In this document: one piece after another, positions 33,710 to 42,167 of the stretch
Layout: the number at the start of each line of letters is the position of its first letter
Numbering within the stretch: position 1 is the stretch's first letter
Assembly (NCBI RefSeq): GCF_014192155.1
Contig: NZ_JACHXO010000007.1
Location: 124,001 to 188,000 of the forward strand
Length of the DNA: 64,000 bases
Direction: 5' to 3'
DNA from: Roseateles terrae
Lineage (GTDB): Bacteria; Pseudomonadota; Gammaproteobacteria; Burkholderiales; Burkholderiaceae_C
Notes under the pieces: generated by a model
What the model was told of the DNA's origin: nothing
The model's database searches: none
The model's input: only the letters and a program-made list of their open reading frames with translations
Position numbers and translations under genes: made by a program

Positions 33710-34981
33710 TCAGCGCAGCGGCTCAAAACAAGGCGCCAGCAGCGCGATCGCCGCCTGCGGGACCGCCTTTTGCGCCAGACAATCCTTCCAATGGGCAAGG
33801 ACTTTGCACTGAACATCGTGGAACAGCGCCTTTGCGTCCTCGTGAGCAAGTCCGAACGCTGACGCGCTGCTGAGGATGTTCTGCACCGTCGTCTCCGCGC
33901 CGTCCTCACCGATGTTCATCGCCTGGTAGCGACGTCGGGTGGCATGAAGGCGCGGCACCATGTCGAAGGCCGGCGATAGGCGAAAACCGGCATTCTCCTC
34001 ACTGGCAAGAAATCCGTGATTGCGGTCATGGTCGTCCGTGTTGGAGATGCAGCAGTTGAACACCATTCGGCGGAACAGCTCCACCCGATCCGCCGCGGGG
34101 CGGCTGCTCCACAACCGAAGATGACCGGCAAGTCGGGCGTACGAGCTTGAATAACTGTAGTCATCCAATCCATCGGACTGGAAGAGCGTCCGAGCGCTGG
34201 CATAAGCCTCACGGCACCATCCCCCAGCGGCGTGGGGGCTCCGGTCAAACCGCTTGACCAGCAGAATGTGCGCGGCGGGTGTGTCGCACGCCCCCGCCAC
34301 AGTCTCGATGACGGCCTCTGCTGCTGTAATTCCGACGGAGCGAGCCAGGTCCAGCATCGCTGCCTCGACGAGTGGGAGCGACAGCCGGGGATCGTCATGC
34401 CGCGTCGGGAACTTGGCGAGCCACTGGGTCCGTTCGTCCGCCACCGTCAATTTTGGACGTGCGCCACCCAGCGCGGTGTTGACTTTCACTTTCTCGGCCA
34501 AACCTTCTGGAATGGAGCGCCCGGCTTCGAGGCCGTTGATGACCGTCCATGCATCCTGCAGCCAGGCGCGGGGCGCGGGGTCCGGAAGTTGGGGCGGCTC
34601 AGTCGCGCTGGTGCTGAAGCACAAATGCCCCACGCGATCTTCCTGCGAGTGCAGCAGATAACCAATGGGGAAACGCTGTGCGCCAAAGCGCCTGTCAATC
34701 ACATAGCGGCCCCAATCGTCGGGGCATGCATCTGCAATGACACCGAACACGCCCTGCCGACTGCCGCCGGCCAGTTCAAACCGCTGCTCACGCAGCGGCA
34801 ACGCCACCGGGTCAATGGGCAGGTTGAACGGCTGGCGCAGATAGGAGCGGCCATACACGAACGTGCCCACGGCGACACCTGCGGCGGACATCGAATGATC
34901 GAAGGCGCCACACAGAGTGGGATGCGCATCTCCGGGCAGAAACACCCAGACAAACACCCGATCCGATGCATCAGAAGTCAT
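33710..34981 (-). CDS. hipA: HipA-family serine/threonine kinase toxin
   Basis: 423 residues. Visible kinase elements: LGGARPKLTV (about 171-180), LLVKRFDR (about 240-247), the catalytic loop NCCISNTDDHDRNHGFL with Asp316 and Asn321, and the metal-binding LSPAFDMVP with Asp340. HipA kinases phosphorylate translation targets such as glutamyl-tRNA synthetase and cause growth arrest. The gene overlaps the upstream antitoxin by 11 bp. N-terminal subdomain 1 (about 1-100) is present, so the toxin is full length, unlike split HipT/HipS systems. Catalytic residues appear intact. Confidence 0.92.
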   Translation of the reverse strand: MTSDASDRVFVWVFLPGDAHPTLCGAFDHSMSAAGVAVGTFVYGRSYLRQPFNLPIDPVALPLREQRFELAGGSRQGVFGVIADACPDDWGRYVIDRRFGAQRFPIGYLLHSQEDRVGHLCFSTSATEPPQLPDPAPRAWLQDAWTVINGLEAGRSIPEGLAEKVKVNTALGGARPKLTVADERTQWLAKFPTRHDDPRLSLPLVEAAMLDLARSVGITAAEAVIETVAGACDTPAAHILLVKRFDRSPHAAGGWCREAYASARTLFQSDGLDDYSYSSSYARLAGHLRLWSSRPAADRVELFRRMVFNCCISNTDDHDRNHGFLASEENAGFRLSPAFDMVPRLHATRRRYQAMNIGEDGAETTVQNILSSASAFGLAHEDAKALFHDVQCKVLAHWKDCLAQKAVPQAAIALLAPCFEPLR

Positions 34982-35312
34982 TGTCGAGCTTCCGTTGCAC
35001 CCGCACGCGCTTGGTTTGCGCGTTGAGTTCCAGTGCCAGACCGTCGCGATCCAGACCCGGATCCGCGATCAGCTCGACCTCCCGGTCCAGGCCCAGAGCC
35101 CAGAGCACCTGCAGGTAGGTGCCCAGACCCGTGGTCAGCTTGCCGTTTTCGACGGCCTCAACCGCAGTGCGGCTCAGGCCGGATCTGGACCCCAGATCTT
35201 CCCGCCGCCATTTGCGACGGATGCGCGCCGCACGAACACGTCGACCGAGTTCCGCTGCGCGACGGATCACAGGTTCTGGAACCAACGGAATCGGAGCAGC
35301 TGAACCTTTCAT
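34971..35312 (-). CDS. hipB: HipB-type antitoxin and autorepressor
   Basis: 113 residues from ATG 35312; a TTG at 35321 is less likely. The XRE helix-turn-helix is RRVRAARIRRKWRREDLG, SRSGLSRTAVEAVENGK, LTTGLGTYLQVLWALGL. The C-terminus is basic (NAQTKRVRVQRKLDNDF). HipB binds HipA and represses its own operon. The ATG lies about one base from the predicted transcription start, so the message is probably leaderless. Palindromic operators sit directly upstream. Confidence 0.88.
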   Translation of the reverse strand: MKGSAAPIPLVPEPVIRRAAELGRRVRAARIRRKWRREDLGSRSGLSRTAVEAVENGKLTTGLGTYLQVLWALGLDREVELIADPGLDRDGLALELNAQTKRVRVQRKLDNDF

Positions 35313-35313
35313 A

Positions 35314-35351
35314 GAAGGCAATATAGCACTTAATGCCTTCCATGGAAGGCG
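35314..35351 (-). promoter_or_regulatory. hipBA promoter with three GAAGGC half-sites
   Basis: GAAGGCA (35314-35320) and TGCCTTC (35334-35340) form an inverted repeat 13 bp apart. The latter also forms a perfect 16-bp palindrome GCCTTCCATGGAAGGC (35335-35350). On the minus strand an extended -10 (TGCTATATT, with TATATT at 35320-35325) lies between the sites. Bound HipB would cover the promoter. Confidence 0.75.
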
Positions 35352-35384
35352 TGAGCGACTCGAGCCATCGACGACCGGAGGGAC

Positions 35385-36437
35385 TCACCGCATCCCGGTG
35401 CCCAGCGCCGGCCGCTCCGCCGCCCAGCGGTGGGCCGCCTCCCAGTCCGGCGGCACACAGCCCTGTTCCTGCACACACAGGCTGGCGCTGGCCAGCGCGT
35501 GTCGCAGCGCCTGCTCGCAGGTCGCGGCGGGCAGCGAGGCCAGAACATCCACAAACCGCGCGCCCTGGCCGTGGCTGCCCGGCACCTGCCGCAGCAAAAA
35601 GGCCAGCAGCCCCGCCAGGAAGCTGTCGCCAGCGCCAACGGTATCCACCACGTCCAGCGGCGCCGCTTCCTTCGCATAACAGGTCGCGCCGCTGCGCTGC
35701 ATCAGCCAGGCCCCGCCCGCCCCCACCGTCAACGCCAGCAGCTCACAGCCCGGATGCTGCGCCATCAGGCCTCGGGCCTGATCCAGCACATCGGTGCCGC
35801 GCACGCCCAGGTGCGTCAGGTCTTCATCGCTCACCTTGATGACATGCGCCAGCGACAACGCCGCATGCACCGCCGCACGGTAGGACGGCAGGTCCGGCAT
35901 GACCGACGGACGCAGATTGGCATCCACCACCACGCAGCGTCCCGCCTGGCGCTGCGCTTCCAGCCACGGCAGATAGACGGCGGTGTCCCGCGCATCCAGC
36001 GCCAGCGCGCCGCTGCAGACGATCTGCAGGTGCGGCAGGTCGGCACATGCCGCGGTGAGGCCCTGCGCCGTGACGGCACGGTCCGCCACGCCGTCCCGGT
36101 AGAACGCATAGTCCGGATGCCCCTGGGCATCGAGGTTGACCACCGCCAGCGAAGTGACCTGTTGCACCGCCTCCGGCACCGCCAAATGCACCCCGTCGGC
36201 CACCAGCTGGGCCTTCAGTTCCCGTCCGAAGCGGTCGCGGGACAGCGGGTTCAGATACTCGAGGCCCACCCCCTGGCGCGACAGCGCACGGCTCAGGTTG
36301 TAGAGGGCACCGCCCAGGCAAGGCAGATAGCTGCCGTCGTCGCGGCGGATCAGGTCGATCAGGGCCTCGCCGGCAACCGCGACCTGGATGTCGGCGCGAG
36401 TGCGTGCAGCAGCGGGCTCGGTGTGATGTGAAGTCAT
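35385..36437 (-). CDS. PfkB-family carbohydrate kinase, probable fructokinase
   Basis: 350 residues from ATG 36437. PfkB signatures: VAGEALIDLI, LGGALYNLSRALSRQGV (the second glycine of the usual GGAPxN is partly replaced), and the catalytic VDTVGAGDSFLAGLLAFLL with the base Asp and anion hole. It should phosphorylate fructose, or another ketose, made by the polyol dehydrogenase. It lies 151 bp after the AraC gene and may have its own promoter. Xylulokinases belong to a different fold (FGGY), so a PfkB enzyme favours fructose, hence mannitol or sorbitol as the growth substrate. Confidence 0.85.
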   Translation of the reverse strand: MTSHHTEPAAARTRADIQVAVAGEALIDLIRRDDGSYLPCLGGALYNLSRALSRQGVGLEYLNPLSRDRFGRELKAQLVADGVHLAVPEAVQQVTSLAVVNLDAQGHPDYAFYRDGVADRAVTAQGLTAACADLPHLQIVCSGALALDARDTAVYLPWLEAQRQAGRCVVVDANLRPSVMPDLPSYRAAVHAALSLAHVIKVSDEDLTHLGVRGTDVLDQARGLMAQHPGCELLALTVGAGGAWLMQRSGATCYAKEAAPLDVVDTVGAGDSFLAGLLAFLLRQVPGSHGQGARFVDVLASLPAATCEQALRHALASASLCVQEQGCVPPDWEAAHRWAAERPALGTGMR

Positions 36438-36588
36438 GTCGGGGCGAGCGGGGAACGGGGTTGTCGCGCGGGTAGGTAGCGGATTGGCAGCGGGTTGGCG
36501 GGGATAAGTACGCAAGTGAATATGCGGGTGACGGCACAGTTGATCGTACAAATGGCGGTCAGGGCGCAGTCCGTGATGAGCGCGGTGA

Positions 36589-37518
36589 TCAACGCCCGCC
36601 AAACCGACCGGCCGCCTGCCTGCGGTACTCGGTGGGCGTCATGCCCTTGATGTCCAGGAAGCGGCGGTTGAAGTTGGCCATGTTGTTGAAGCCCACCTCG
36701 TAGGCGATGTGGGTGATGTAGCGCTCCGACTCCTGCAGCAGCTGACAGGCCCGGTTCACCCGGATCAGGTTGACGAAGTCGGTGAAGGTGTTGCCGGTGG
36801 CGCGGCGGAAGAAGCGCGAGAAGCGGCTCTCGGTCATGCCCAGCTCCCGCGCCAGGTCCGACGCGGAGACCGGCGCCGCCAGGTTGTCGGTAATGCGGCT
36901 GACCACCGCATTGATCTGCGCCAGTTGCGTGTCGCTGTCTTCGCTTTGCAATTGCGCGCTGGAGAGCAGCCGGAAATCGGTGCAGCGGGCCAGCTCGCTC
37001 ATCCAGTCGCAGAAGGCCGCAAACCGCGCCAGACCCTGGCTGGCCTTGATGCGATGCCAGTGCTCCTCAGCCTTGTCCTGCATGCCGAAGAATTCAATGC
37101 CGTGACGCGCACGCTCCAGCAGCGGCAGGATCTCCCGCAGTTCGGCGATGCCCTCCGCCGCGGTGGCCAGGGGCTGATGCGGAAACTGCACCACCAGATC
37201 CCGCTGCGGATACCCCGACTCGGGCACGTCCATGCTGATCCAGTTGTGCGGCAGGCGGGGACCGGTGAGCACCAGCTGTCCAGGCTGAAACTGCCCGATC
37301 CAGTCGCCGACGAACACCTTGCCGGACGACGCGGTGATCAGGTGCAGCTCGTATTCATCGTGATAGTGCCAGCGGGCCAGCGGCGTCGGAAAGCCGTGGG
37401 AGAGGCATCGGATGAAGCCGGCAGTTTCCGGCGGCTCGTAGCCCAGCTCGGGCGAACGCGAAAACGCATGCTCGAGCTCGGGCTTGGTCTGGCGCGGCAA
37501 GGCATGAAGCGAGGACAT
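36589..37518 (-). CDS. AraC-family regulator of the polyol cluster
   Basis: 309 residues. An N-terminal cupin-like sensor (PLARWHYHDEYELHLITAS, GQFQPGQLVLTGPRLPHNW) precedes an AraC domain (VSASDLARELGMTESRFSRF, then AYEVGFNNMANFNRRFLDIK). This layout is that of MtlR-type activators of mannitol/arabinitol/glucitol operons. It is downstream of the dehydrogenase gene on the same strand and upstream of the fructokinase gene, so it likely activates the ABC transporter promoter. The effector is presumably a polyol. Confidence 0.9.
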   Translation of the reverse strand: MSSLHALPRQTKPELEHAFSRSPELGYEPPETAGFIRCLSHGFPTPLARWHYHDEYELHLITASSGKVFVGDWIGQFQPGQLVLTGPRLPHNWISMDVPESGYPQRDLVVQFPHQPLATAAEGIAELREILPLLERARHGIEFFGMQDKAEEHWHRIKASQGLARFAAFCDWMSELARCTDFRLLSSAQLQSEDSDTQLAQINAVVSRITDNLAAPVSASDLARELGMTESRFSRFFRRATGNTFTDFVNLIRVNRACQLLQESERYITHIAYEVGFNNMANFNRRFLDIKGMTPTEYRRQAAGRFGGR

Positions 37519-37650
37519 GTGGGCTCCTGGCGAGGTGGCAAAGGCGTTGAGCGGTGGCGAAAGTGCCGAAGGTGGTGAAGGTGATGAAGCAGCGCGCTGG
37601 TGGGCAAGGCCCGATCATCGCAGCGGCGACGGATGCGGCGTGGGCATCAC

Positions 37651-37698
37651 GTCACGCATGCCGTCACGCATGCCGTCACCCATACCGTCACGCATGAC
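37651..37698. repeat. Four tandem copies of a 12-bp repeat (GTCACGCATGCC)
   Basis: Units at 37651-37662, 37663-37674, 37675-37686 and 37687-37698; the first two are identical, the third and fourth differ at two and one positions. The last unit contains the stop codon and last codons of the polyol dehydrogenase gene. It may be a polymerase-slippage repeat or a binding array. Length could vary between strains. Confidence 0.85.
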
Positions 37699-39136
37699 CG
37701 GCCACAAAGCGGTCCACCTGATCCGCTGCCACGCGCAAGGCCTGCGTCAGGCGGGCATCGCCTGCCAGTTCACCCCATAGCACCGGGTCGGCGGCAAAGG
37801 CCGCCACCGGATCGACCGAGCCGCAGATGGCATGCGCCACCGCCGGGTCCATCGCCTGGTCCTGATAGGTATAGGGAATCTGGCCGACATGCCAGCGCTT
37901 CAGATACGCCAGGAACAGCGCTGGCAGCACCGCCACGCTGGCAATGCTGTCGCCTCGCGCCAGCCGCTCCCGCACCGTTGGCGCGATGAAGCCGGGGATC
38001 TTGCTGAAGCCGTCCATCGCCACCCGCTGATTGGTGTCCGCGATGGCCGGATTGCCGAAGCGCTCCAGCACCACGTCGCGATAGGCGGCCAAGTCCAGCG
38101 GGTTGGGTTGCAGCACCGGGATGGCGTCGTTCGTCACGTAATCGTAGGCGAGCTGACGGATGGCGGCGTCGTGCGTACCTTCGTGGATGTAGGTGTAGCC
38201 GACCAGCGTGCCGGCCCAGGCGATGCAGCTGTGCGTCGCATTGAGCAGACGGATCTTGGCCTCCTCATAAGGCGCGACCGAATCCACCAGCTCGACGCCC
38301 ACCCGCGCCCAGTCGGGCCGGCCGTTGATGAAGCGGTCTTCGATCACCCACTGGATGAAGCTCTCGCCCATCAGCGCAGCCCGGTCCTGACGACCGGTGG
38401 CGGCCTGCACACGCGCAGCGACCTCCGGGGTGGGACGCGGCGTGATGCGGTCCACCATCGCATTGGGGCTGGTGGTGTGGGTCTCGATCCACTGCGCCAG
38501 CGCATCGTCTCCGAGCGCCCGCACGAACTGCAGCAGGCCGTGGCGAGAGCGTTCGCCGTTGTGGCGCAGGTTGTCGCAGTTCAGCAGCGTGAGGTCGCCC
38601 GCGCCCGCCGCCATGCGCGCGCGCAGCAGCGTGGTCAGGGCGCCGTAGAGGGTGCTGCCGGCGCGGCCTTCCCGCAGGGCCTGCAGGTCGGCCTTGAGGT
38701 CCGGGGCACTGTCCCAATCGAGCTGATGCTGGCTGTTGAGGTAGTAGCCCGCCTCGGTGACGGTGAAGGAGAGGATGCGGGTGGACGGCTGGCACGCGAG
38801 CGCCACGAGCCCGGCCAGGTCGGGCGTCCACGGCACCACGGTGCGGATGGCATCGATCCAGGTGTAGCTGCGCTCGCCCTGGGCGGTGACAGTCTCCAGC
38901 GTGTAGGCGCCGCCCTGGGCCACCAGCGCGTCGATCGTCTCCTGCATGTCTGGCCTCAGGTTGCCACCGGCCAGCACCCAGCGCGTATCCCCGAGCTGAT
39001 GCAATTGATGCAGATAGACCGCCTGGTGGGCGCGATGGAAGGAGCCCAGCCCGAGATGCAGGAGGGTGAGCGTGTCTGGGGCAGCGGTTGTGGCAGTGGT
39101 TGTGGCAGTCGTCATGGCAATCGTCAGGGCAGTCAT
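37688..39136 (-). CDS. Polyol dehydrogenase of the long-chain mannitol dehydrogenase family (DalD/MtlK-like)
   Basis: 482 residues from ATG 39136; ATG 39115 is an alternative because the N-terminus is a Met-Thr-Ala repeat (MTALMTALTIAMTTATTTAT) with no Shine-Dalgarno sequence. The NAD fold begins LTLLHLGLGSFHRAHQAVYL. Family signatures are LNCDNLRHNG, DRITPRPTPE and the catalytic KIRLLNATHSCIAWAG, where the Lys and the Asn/His after it are the active-site set. It oxidises D-arabinitol, D-mannitol or D-sorbitol to the ketose. The THSCIAWAG variant resembles D-arabinitol 4-dehydrogenase, but a fructokinase nearby favours mannitol. Confidence 0.9.
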   Translation of the reverse strand: MTALTIAMTTATTTATTAAPDTLTLLHLGLGSFHRAHQAVYLHQLHQLGDTRWVLAGGNLRPDMQETIDALVAQGGAYTLETVTAQGERSYTWIDAIRTVVPWTPDLAGLVALACQPSTRILSFTVTEAGYYLNSQHQLDWDSAPDLKADLQALREGRAGSTLYGALTTLLRARMAAGAGDLTLLNCDNLRHNGERSRHGLLQFVRALGDDALAQWIETHTTSPNAMVDRITPRPTPEVAARVQAATGRQDRAALMGESFIQWVIEDRFINGRPDWARVGVELVDSVAPYEEAKIRLLNATHSCIAWAGTLVGYTYIHEGTHDAAIRQLAYDYVTNDAIPVLQPNPLDLAAYRDVVLERFGNPAIADTNQRVAMDGFSKIPGFIAPTVRERLARGDSIASVAVLPALFLAYLKRWHVGQIPYTYQDQAMDPAVAHAICGSVDPVAAFAADPVLWGELAGDARLTQALRVAADQVDRFVAGHA

Positions 39137-39158
39137 CAGGGCAGTCAGCGATGAAGGG

Positions 39159-40202
39159 TCATTGAGCGGCGGCCTGCACCACGCGGCCGGCGCTGTCGAA
39201 CCAATGGGCCTGGTCGGTCGCAACGTTCAGCGAGACATCGTCACCCGCCTGCAGTTGCGTGCGTTCGCTCTGCCGGGCCACCAGTTGTGCGCCCTCGGCG
39301 GTGCGCACGTAGAGCAGCGTCTCGGCGCCCAGGGCTTCCACGAGCTCGATGCGGCCGCTTACCGAGCCCTGACCCTTCGGCAGCACGCTCACGGCTTCGG
39401 GCCGCAGGCCGATCGCGCCGTCCGCGGCCGACTGTGGGCCCTGCTGACGCATCTGCGGCGGCAACTGGCCGGCGGGCACCACATTCATCTGCGGCGTGCC
39501 GATGAACTGCGCAACAAACTGATTGGCGGGGCGGTCGTACAGCTCCAGCGGCGTGCCGACCTGTTCGATGAGGCCGTCGCGCAGCACCACCACGCGGTCG
39601 GCCAGGGTCATGGCTTCCACCTGGTCGTGGGTCACGTAGATGGTGGTGGCGCCGAGCTCACGATGCAGCTTGGCAATCTCCACCCGGGTCTGTCCGCGCA
39701 GGGCGGCATCCAGGTTGGACAGTGGCTCGTCGAAGAGAAAGACCTTGGGCGCCCGCACGATGGCGCGGCCGATGGCCACCCGCTGGCGCTGACCGCCGGA
39801 GAGCTCCTTCGGCGTGCGTTCCAGATAGCCGGTCAGGTTGAGCGTGGTGGCCGCGCGCTGCACTTTCTCGCGGATCACCGCCGGATCGACCTTGGCGAGC
39901 TTGAGCGCGAAGCTCATGTTCTCGTAGACGCTCATATGGGGATAGAGCGCATAGCTCTGGAAGACCATCGCGAGGTCGCGTTTGCTGGACGGCAGGTCGG
40001 TGATGTCCCGGCCGTCGAGTTCCAGCGTGCCGCCGTCGATGCCTTCCAGGCCGGCGATCAGTCGCAGCAGCGTCGACTTGCCGCAGCCGGAAGGCCCGAC
40101 GAAGACGATGAACTCGCCCTTGTTGATGGTGAGGTCGATGCCCTTGATGGCGCGATGACGACCAAAGAATTTCTCGACACCGCGCAGTTGGAGGTAGGCC
40201 AT
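39159..40202 (-). CDS. ABC transporter ATP-binding protein for polyols (MalK/UgpC type)
   Basis: 347 residues from ATG 40202 (MAYLQLRGVEKFFG). Walker A is GPSGCGKST (36-44), signature LSGGQRQRVAIGRA, Walker B VFLFDEPLSNLDA, and the switch histidine is in YVTHDQVEAM. The C-terminal about 110 residues form the TOBE/regulatory domain of the carbohydrate-importer subfamily (IGLRPEAVSVLPKGQG). It energises the two permeases encoded just upstream. It lies 59 bp after the second permease gene. Confidence 0.94.
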   Translation of the reverse strand: MAYLQLRGVEKFFGRHRAIKGIDLTINKGEFIVFVGPSGCGKSTLLRLIAGLEGIDGGTLELDGRDITDLPSSKRDLAMVFQSYALYPHMSVYENMSFALKLAKVDPAVIREKVQRAATTLNLTGYLERTPKELSGGQRQRVAIGRAIVRAPKVFLFDEPLSNLDAALRGQTRVEIAKLHRELGATTIYVTHDQVEAMTLADRVVVLRDGLIEQVGTPLELYDRPANQFVAQFIGTPQMNVVPAGQLPPQMRQQGPQSAADGAIGLRPEAVSVLPKGQGSVSGRIELVEALGAETLLYVRTAEGAQLVARQSERTQLQAGDDVSLNVATDQAHWFDSAGRVVQAAAQ

Positions 40203-40261
40203 GACGGAGGTTCCTGAAATCGGGACTGCAGACAATCGGAGAGAGTGGCTGACGGGAGGGC

Positions 40262-41098
40262 TTACTTGACGGCGCCGAAGGTCAGGCCCTGCACCAGTTG
40301 CTTCTGGCTGAACCAGCCGAAGACAACGATGGGCGCAATGGCCATCAGCGACGCCGCGGAGAGCTTGGCCCAGAACAGGCCTTCGGGGCTGGAGTACGAG
40401 GCGATGAGCGTGGCCAGGGTGCCGGCCTTGGCGGCACTGAGGTTCAGGCTCCAGAACGCTTCATTCCAGGACAGCACCAGGCACAGCAGCCCGGTGGAGG
40501 CGATGCCGCCCATGCCCAGCGGCAGCAGCACCAGCCGCACTTCCTGCCACAGCGTGGTGCCGTCCATGCGCGCGGCTTCCAGGATCTCCGGCGGGATGTC
40601 CTTGAAGTGCGAATACAGCATCCAGACCATGATGGGCAGGTTGGACAGCGCAAAGACGATGATCAGCGCCAGCTGGGTGTCGAGCAGATGGCTCTTCTGC
40701 GCCAGCACGTAGATGGGCACGAGGGCGCCGACGGCCGGCATCATCTTGGTGGAGAGCATCCACATCAGGATGTCGCGGGTGTATTTGCCGCGGAAGAAGG
40801 CCATGGCGTAGGCCGCCGGCGCGGCGAGCAGCAGGCCCAGGACGGTGGACAGCACGCTGGTGATGACCGAGTTCTTGGCGTAGAGCAGATAGTCGCTGCG
40901 GGCCTGCACCTCGTGGAAGTTTTCCAGCGTGGGGGAGAAGAACAGCAGCGGGGGCACGGCGATCGCCTGCAGCTCGGTTTTGAAGGCGGTGAGAAACAGC
41001 CAGCCCAGCGGAAAGAACAGCAGCAGGGCCACGGCCCAGGCGCCGAGGGTGCGAAGAGCGAGTGCCAGCGGGAAGGCGGCACGACGACGGGAAGACAT
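40262..41098 (-). CDS. Polyol ABC transporter permease (MtlG/SmoG type)
   Basis: 278 residues with six membrane segments, the first LGAWAVALLLFFPLGWLFLT. The ATPase-coupling EAA loop is EILEAARMDGTTLWQEVRLV. Belongs to the MalG-type permeases. It pairs with the permease encoded 12 bp upstream, forming the inner-membrane channel for sorbitol/mannitol/arabinitol. Confidence 0.93.
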   Translation of the reverse strand: MSSRRRAAFPLALALRTLGAWAVALLLFFPLGWLFLTAFKTELQAIAVPPLLFFSPTLENFHEVQARSDYLLYAKNSVITSVLSTVLGLLLAAPAAYAMAFFRGKYTRDILMWMLSTKMMPAVGALVPIYVLAQKSHLLDTQLALIIVFALSNLPIMVWMLYSHFKDIPPEILEAARMDGTTLWQEVRLVLLPLGMGGIASTGLLCLVLSWNEAFWSLNLSAAKAGTLATLIASYSSPEGLFWAKLSAASLMAIAPIVVFGWFSQKQLVQGLTFGAVK

Positions 41099-41110
41099 CG
41101 GGGGTGCTCC

Positions 41111-41971
41111 TTACTTGTCCAGATTCTTGCCAACGAGGCGGATGAGGAACACCGCTGCGATGTTGGCCAGCACGACCGCAAACAGCGCGCCGGCTGATGC
41201 CACACCGGCATCGAAGTTCAGCAGGGCCTGCTTGAAGATCAGGAAGGTGACGTTGGTACTGGCATCGCCGGGGCCGCCACTGGTGGTGGTGTAGATCTCG
41301 GCGAAGACGCTCAGCAGGAAGATGAGCTCGATCATCACCACCACGGCGATGGAGCGGCCCAGATGCGGCAGGTAGAGGTAGCGCAGCTGTTGCAGGTAGG
41401 TGGCGCCATCCATGCGGGCGGCCTCCAGCTGTTCCTGGTCCATGCTCTGCAGCGCAGTCATGAAGATGAGGGTGGCGAAGGGCAGCCACTGCCAGGAGAC
41501 CATGACGATCACTGAGAACAGCGGATGGTCGGTGAGCCAATCGACGGGCTGGGTGCCGAAGAAGATCCACACCTGGGCGAGCACGCCGTAGATGGGGTTC
41601 ATCATCATGTTCTTCCACATCAGCGCGTTGACGGTGGGCATGACAAAGAACGGCGAGATCAGCAGCACTCGCACGATGCCGCGGCCGGGGAACGGACTGT
41701 TCACCAGCAGGGCGATCAGCACGCCGAAGACGGCGGTGGCGAGGATCACGCTGCCCAGCAGCAGCAGTGTGTTGATGACGGCGGGGCCGAAGGAGGGGTC
41801 GGTGATGAAGAACTCGAAGTTCTCCATGCCGGCGAAGCCGGTCTGATCCGGCTGCATCAGGTTGTAGCGGATCAGCGAGAAGTAGATGGTCATGCCCAGC
41901 GGCACGATCATCCACAGGAACAGCGTCCCCATGGCTGGCGCCAGCAGCAAACGCGGAAGCAGTCGTTTCAT
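41111..41971 (-). CDS. Polyol ABC transporter permease (MtlF/SmoF type)
   Basis: 286 residues with six membrane segments beginning LLLAPAMGTLFLWMIVPLGM. The EAA loop is QLEAARMDGATYLQQLRYLY. NFEFFITDPSFGPAVINTLL and FAEIYTTTSGGPGDASTNV are typical of MalF-like polyol permeases. It is separated from the binding-protein gene upstream by a 194-bp structured spacer, and from its partner permease by 12 bp. Confidence 0.93.
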   Translation of the reverse strand: MKRLLPRLLLAPAMGTLFLWMIVPLGMTIYFSLIRYNLMQPDQTGFAGMENFEFFITDPSFGPAVINTLLLLGSVILATAVFGVLIALLVNSPFPGRGIVRVLLISPFFVMPTVNALMWKNMMMNPIYGVLAQVWIFFGTQPVDWLTDHPLFSVIVMVSWQWLPFATLIFMTALQSMDQEQLEAARMDGATYLQQLRYLYLPHLGRSIAVVVMIELIFLLSVFAEIYTTTSGGPGDASTNVTFLIFKQALLNFDAGVASAGALFAVVLANIAAVFLIRLVGKNLDK

Positions 41972-42041
41972 GATGGTCTTCGAAATGGGGATGGCCCGCC
42001 CTCACCCACCGAGGCGGTATTCAGCAGCGTCGCCATGGAGG

Positions 42042-42167
42042 GAACCAGTGGCTGGCAGGCGTCGCGAGCGGTCCGAGGTGCCGGTGCTGTACCGGAGCCG
42101 TACTCCCGTACGGCGAGGAACACCACCGGCAGATCGGACCGCGCAGTAGCCTGACGGCTACTGGTTC
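42042..42167 (-). repeat. Large intercistronic hairpin between binding-protein and permease genes
   Basis: The outer arms GAACCAGTGGCTGGCAGGC (42042-42060) and GCCTGACGGCTACTGGTTC (42149-42167) pair at 16 of 19 positions. A second nested pair joins about 42068-42086 and 42123-42143. A central perfect stem is GCCGTAC (42087-42093)/GTACGGC (42098-42104). Competing with the outer arm is a local 8-bp hairpin CAGTAGCC/GGCTACTG (42144-42163) right after the binding-protein stop codon. In the mRNA this could stabilise the upstream message or terminate part of transcription, giving more binding protein than permease. Confidence 0.75.

Noticed and set aside
37651-37698. CRISPR array
   Set aside because: The units are 12 bp, directly abutting with no spacers.
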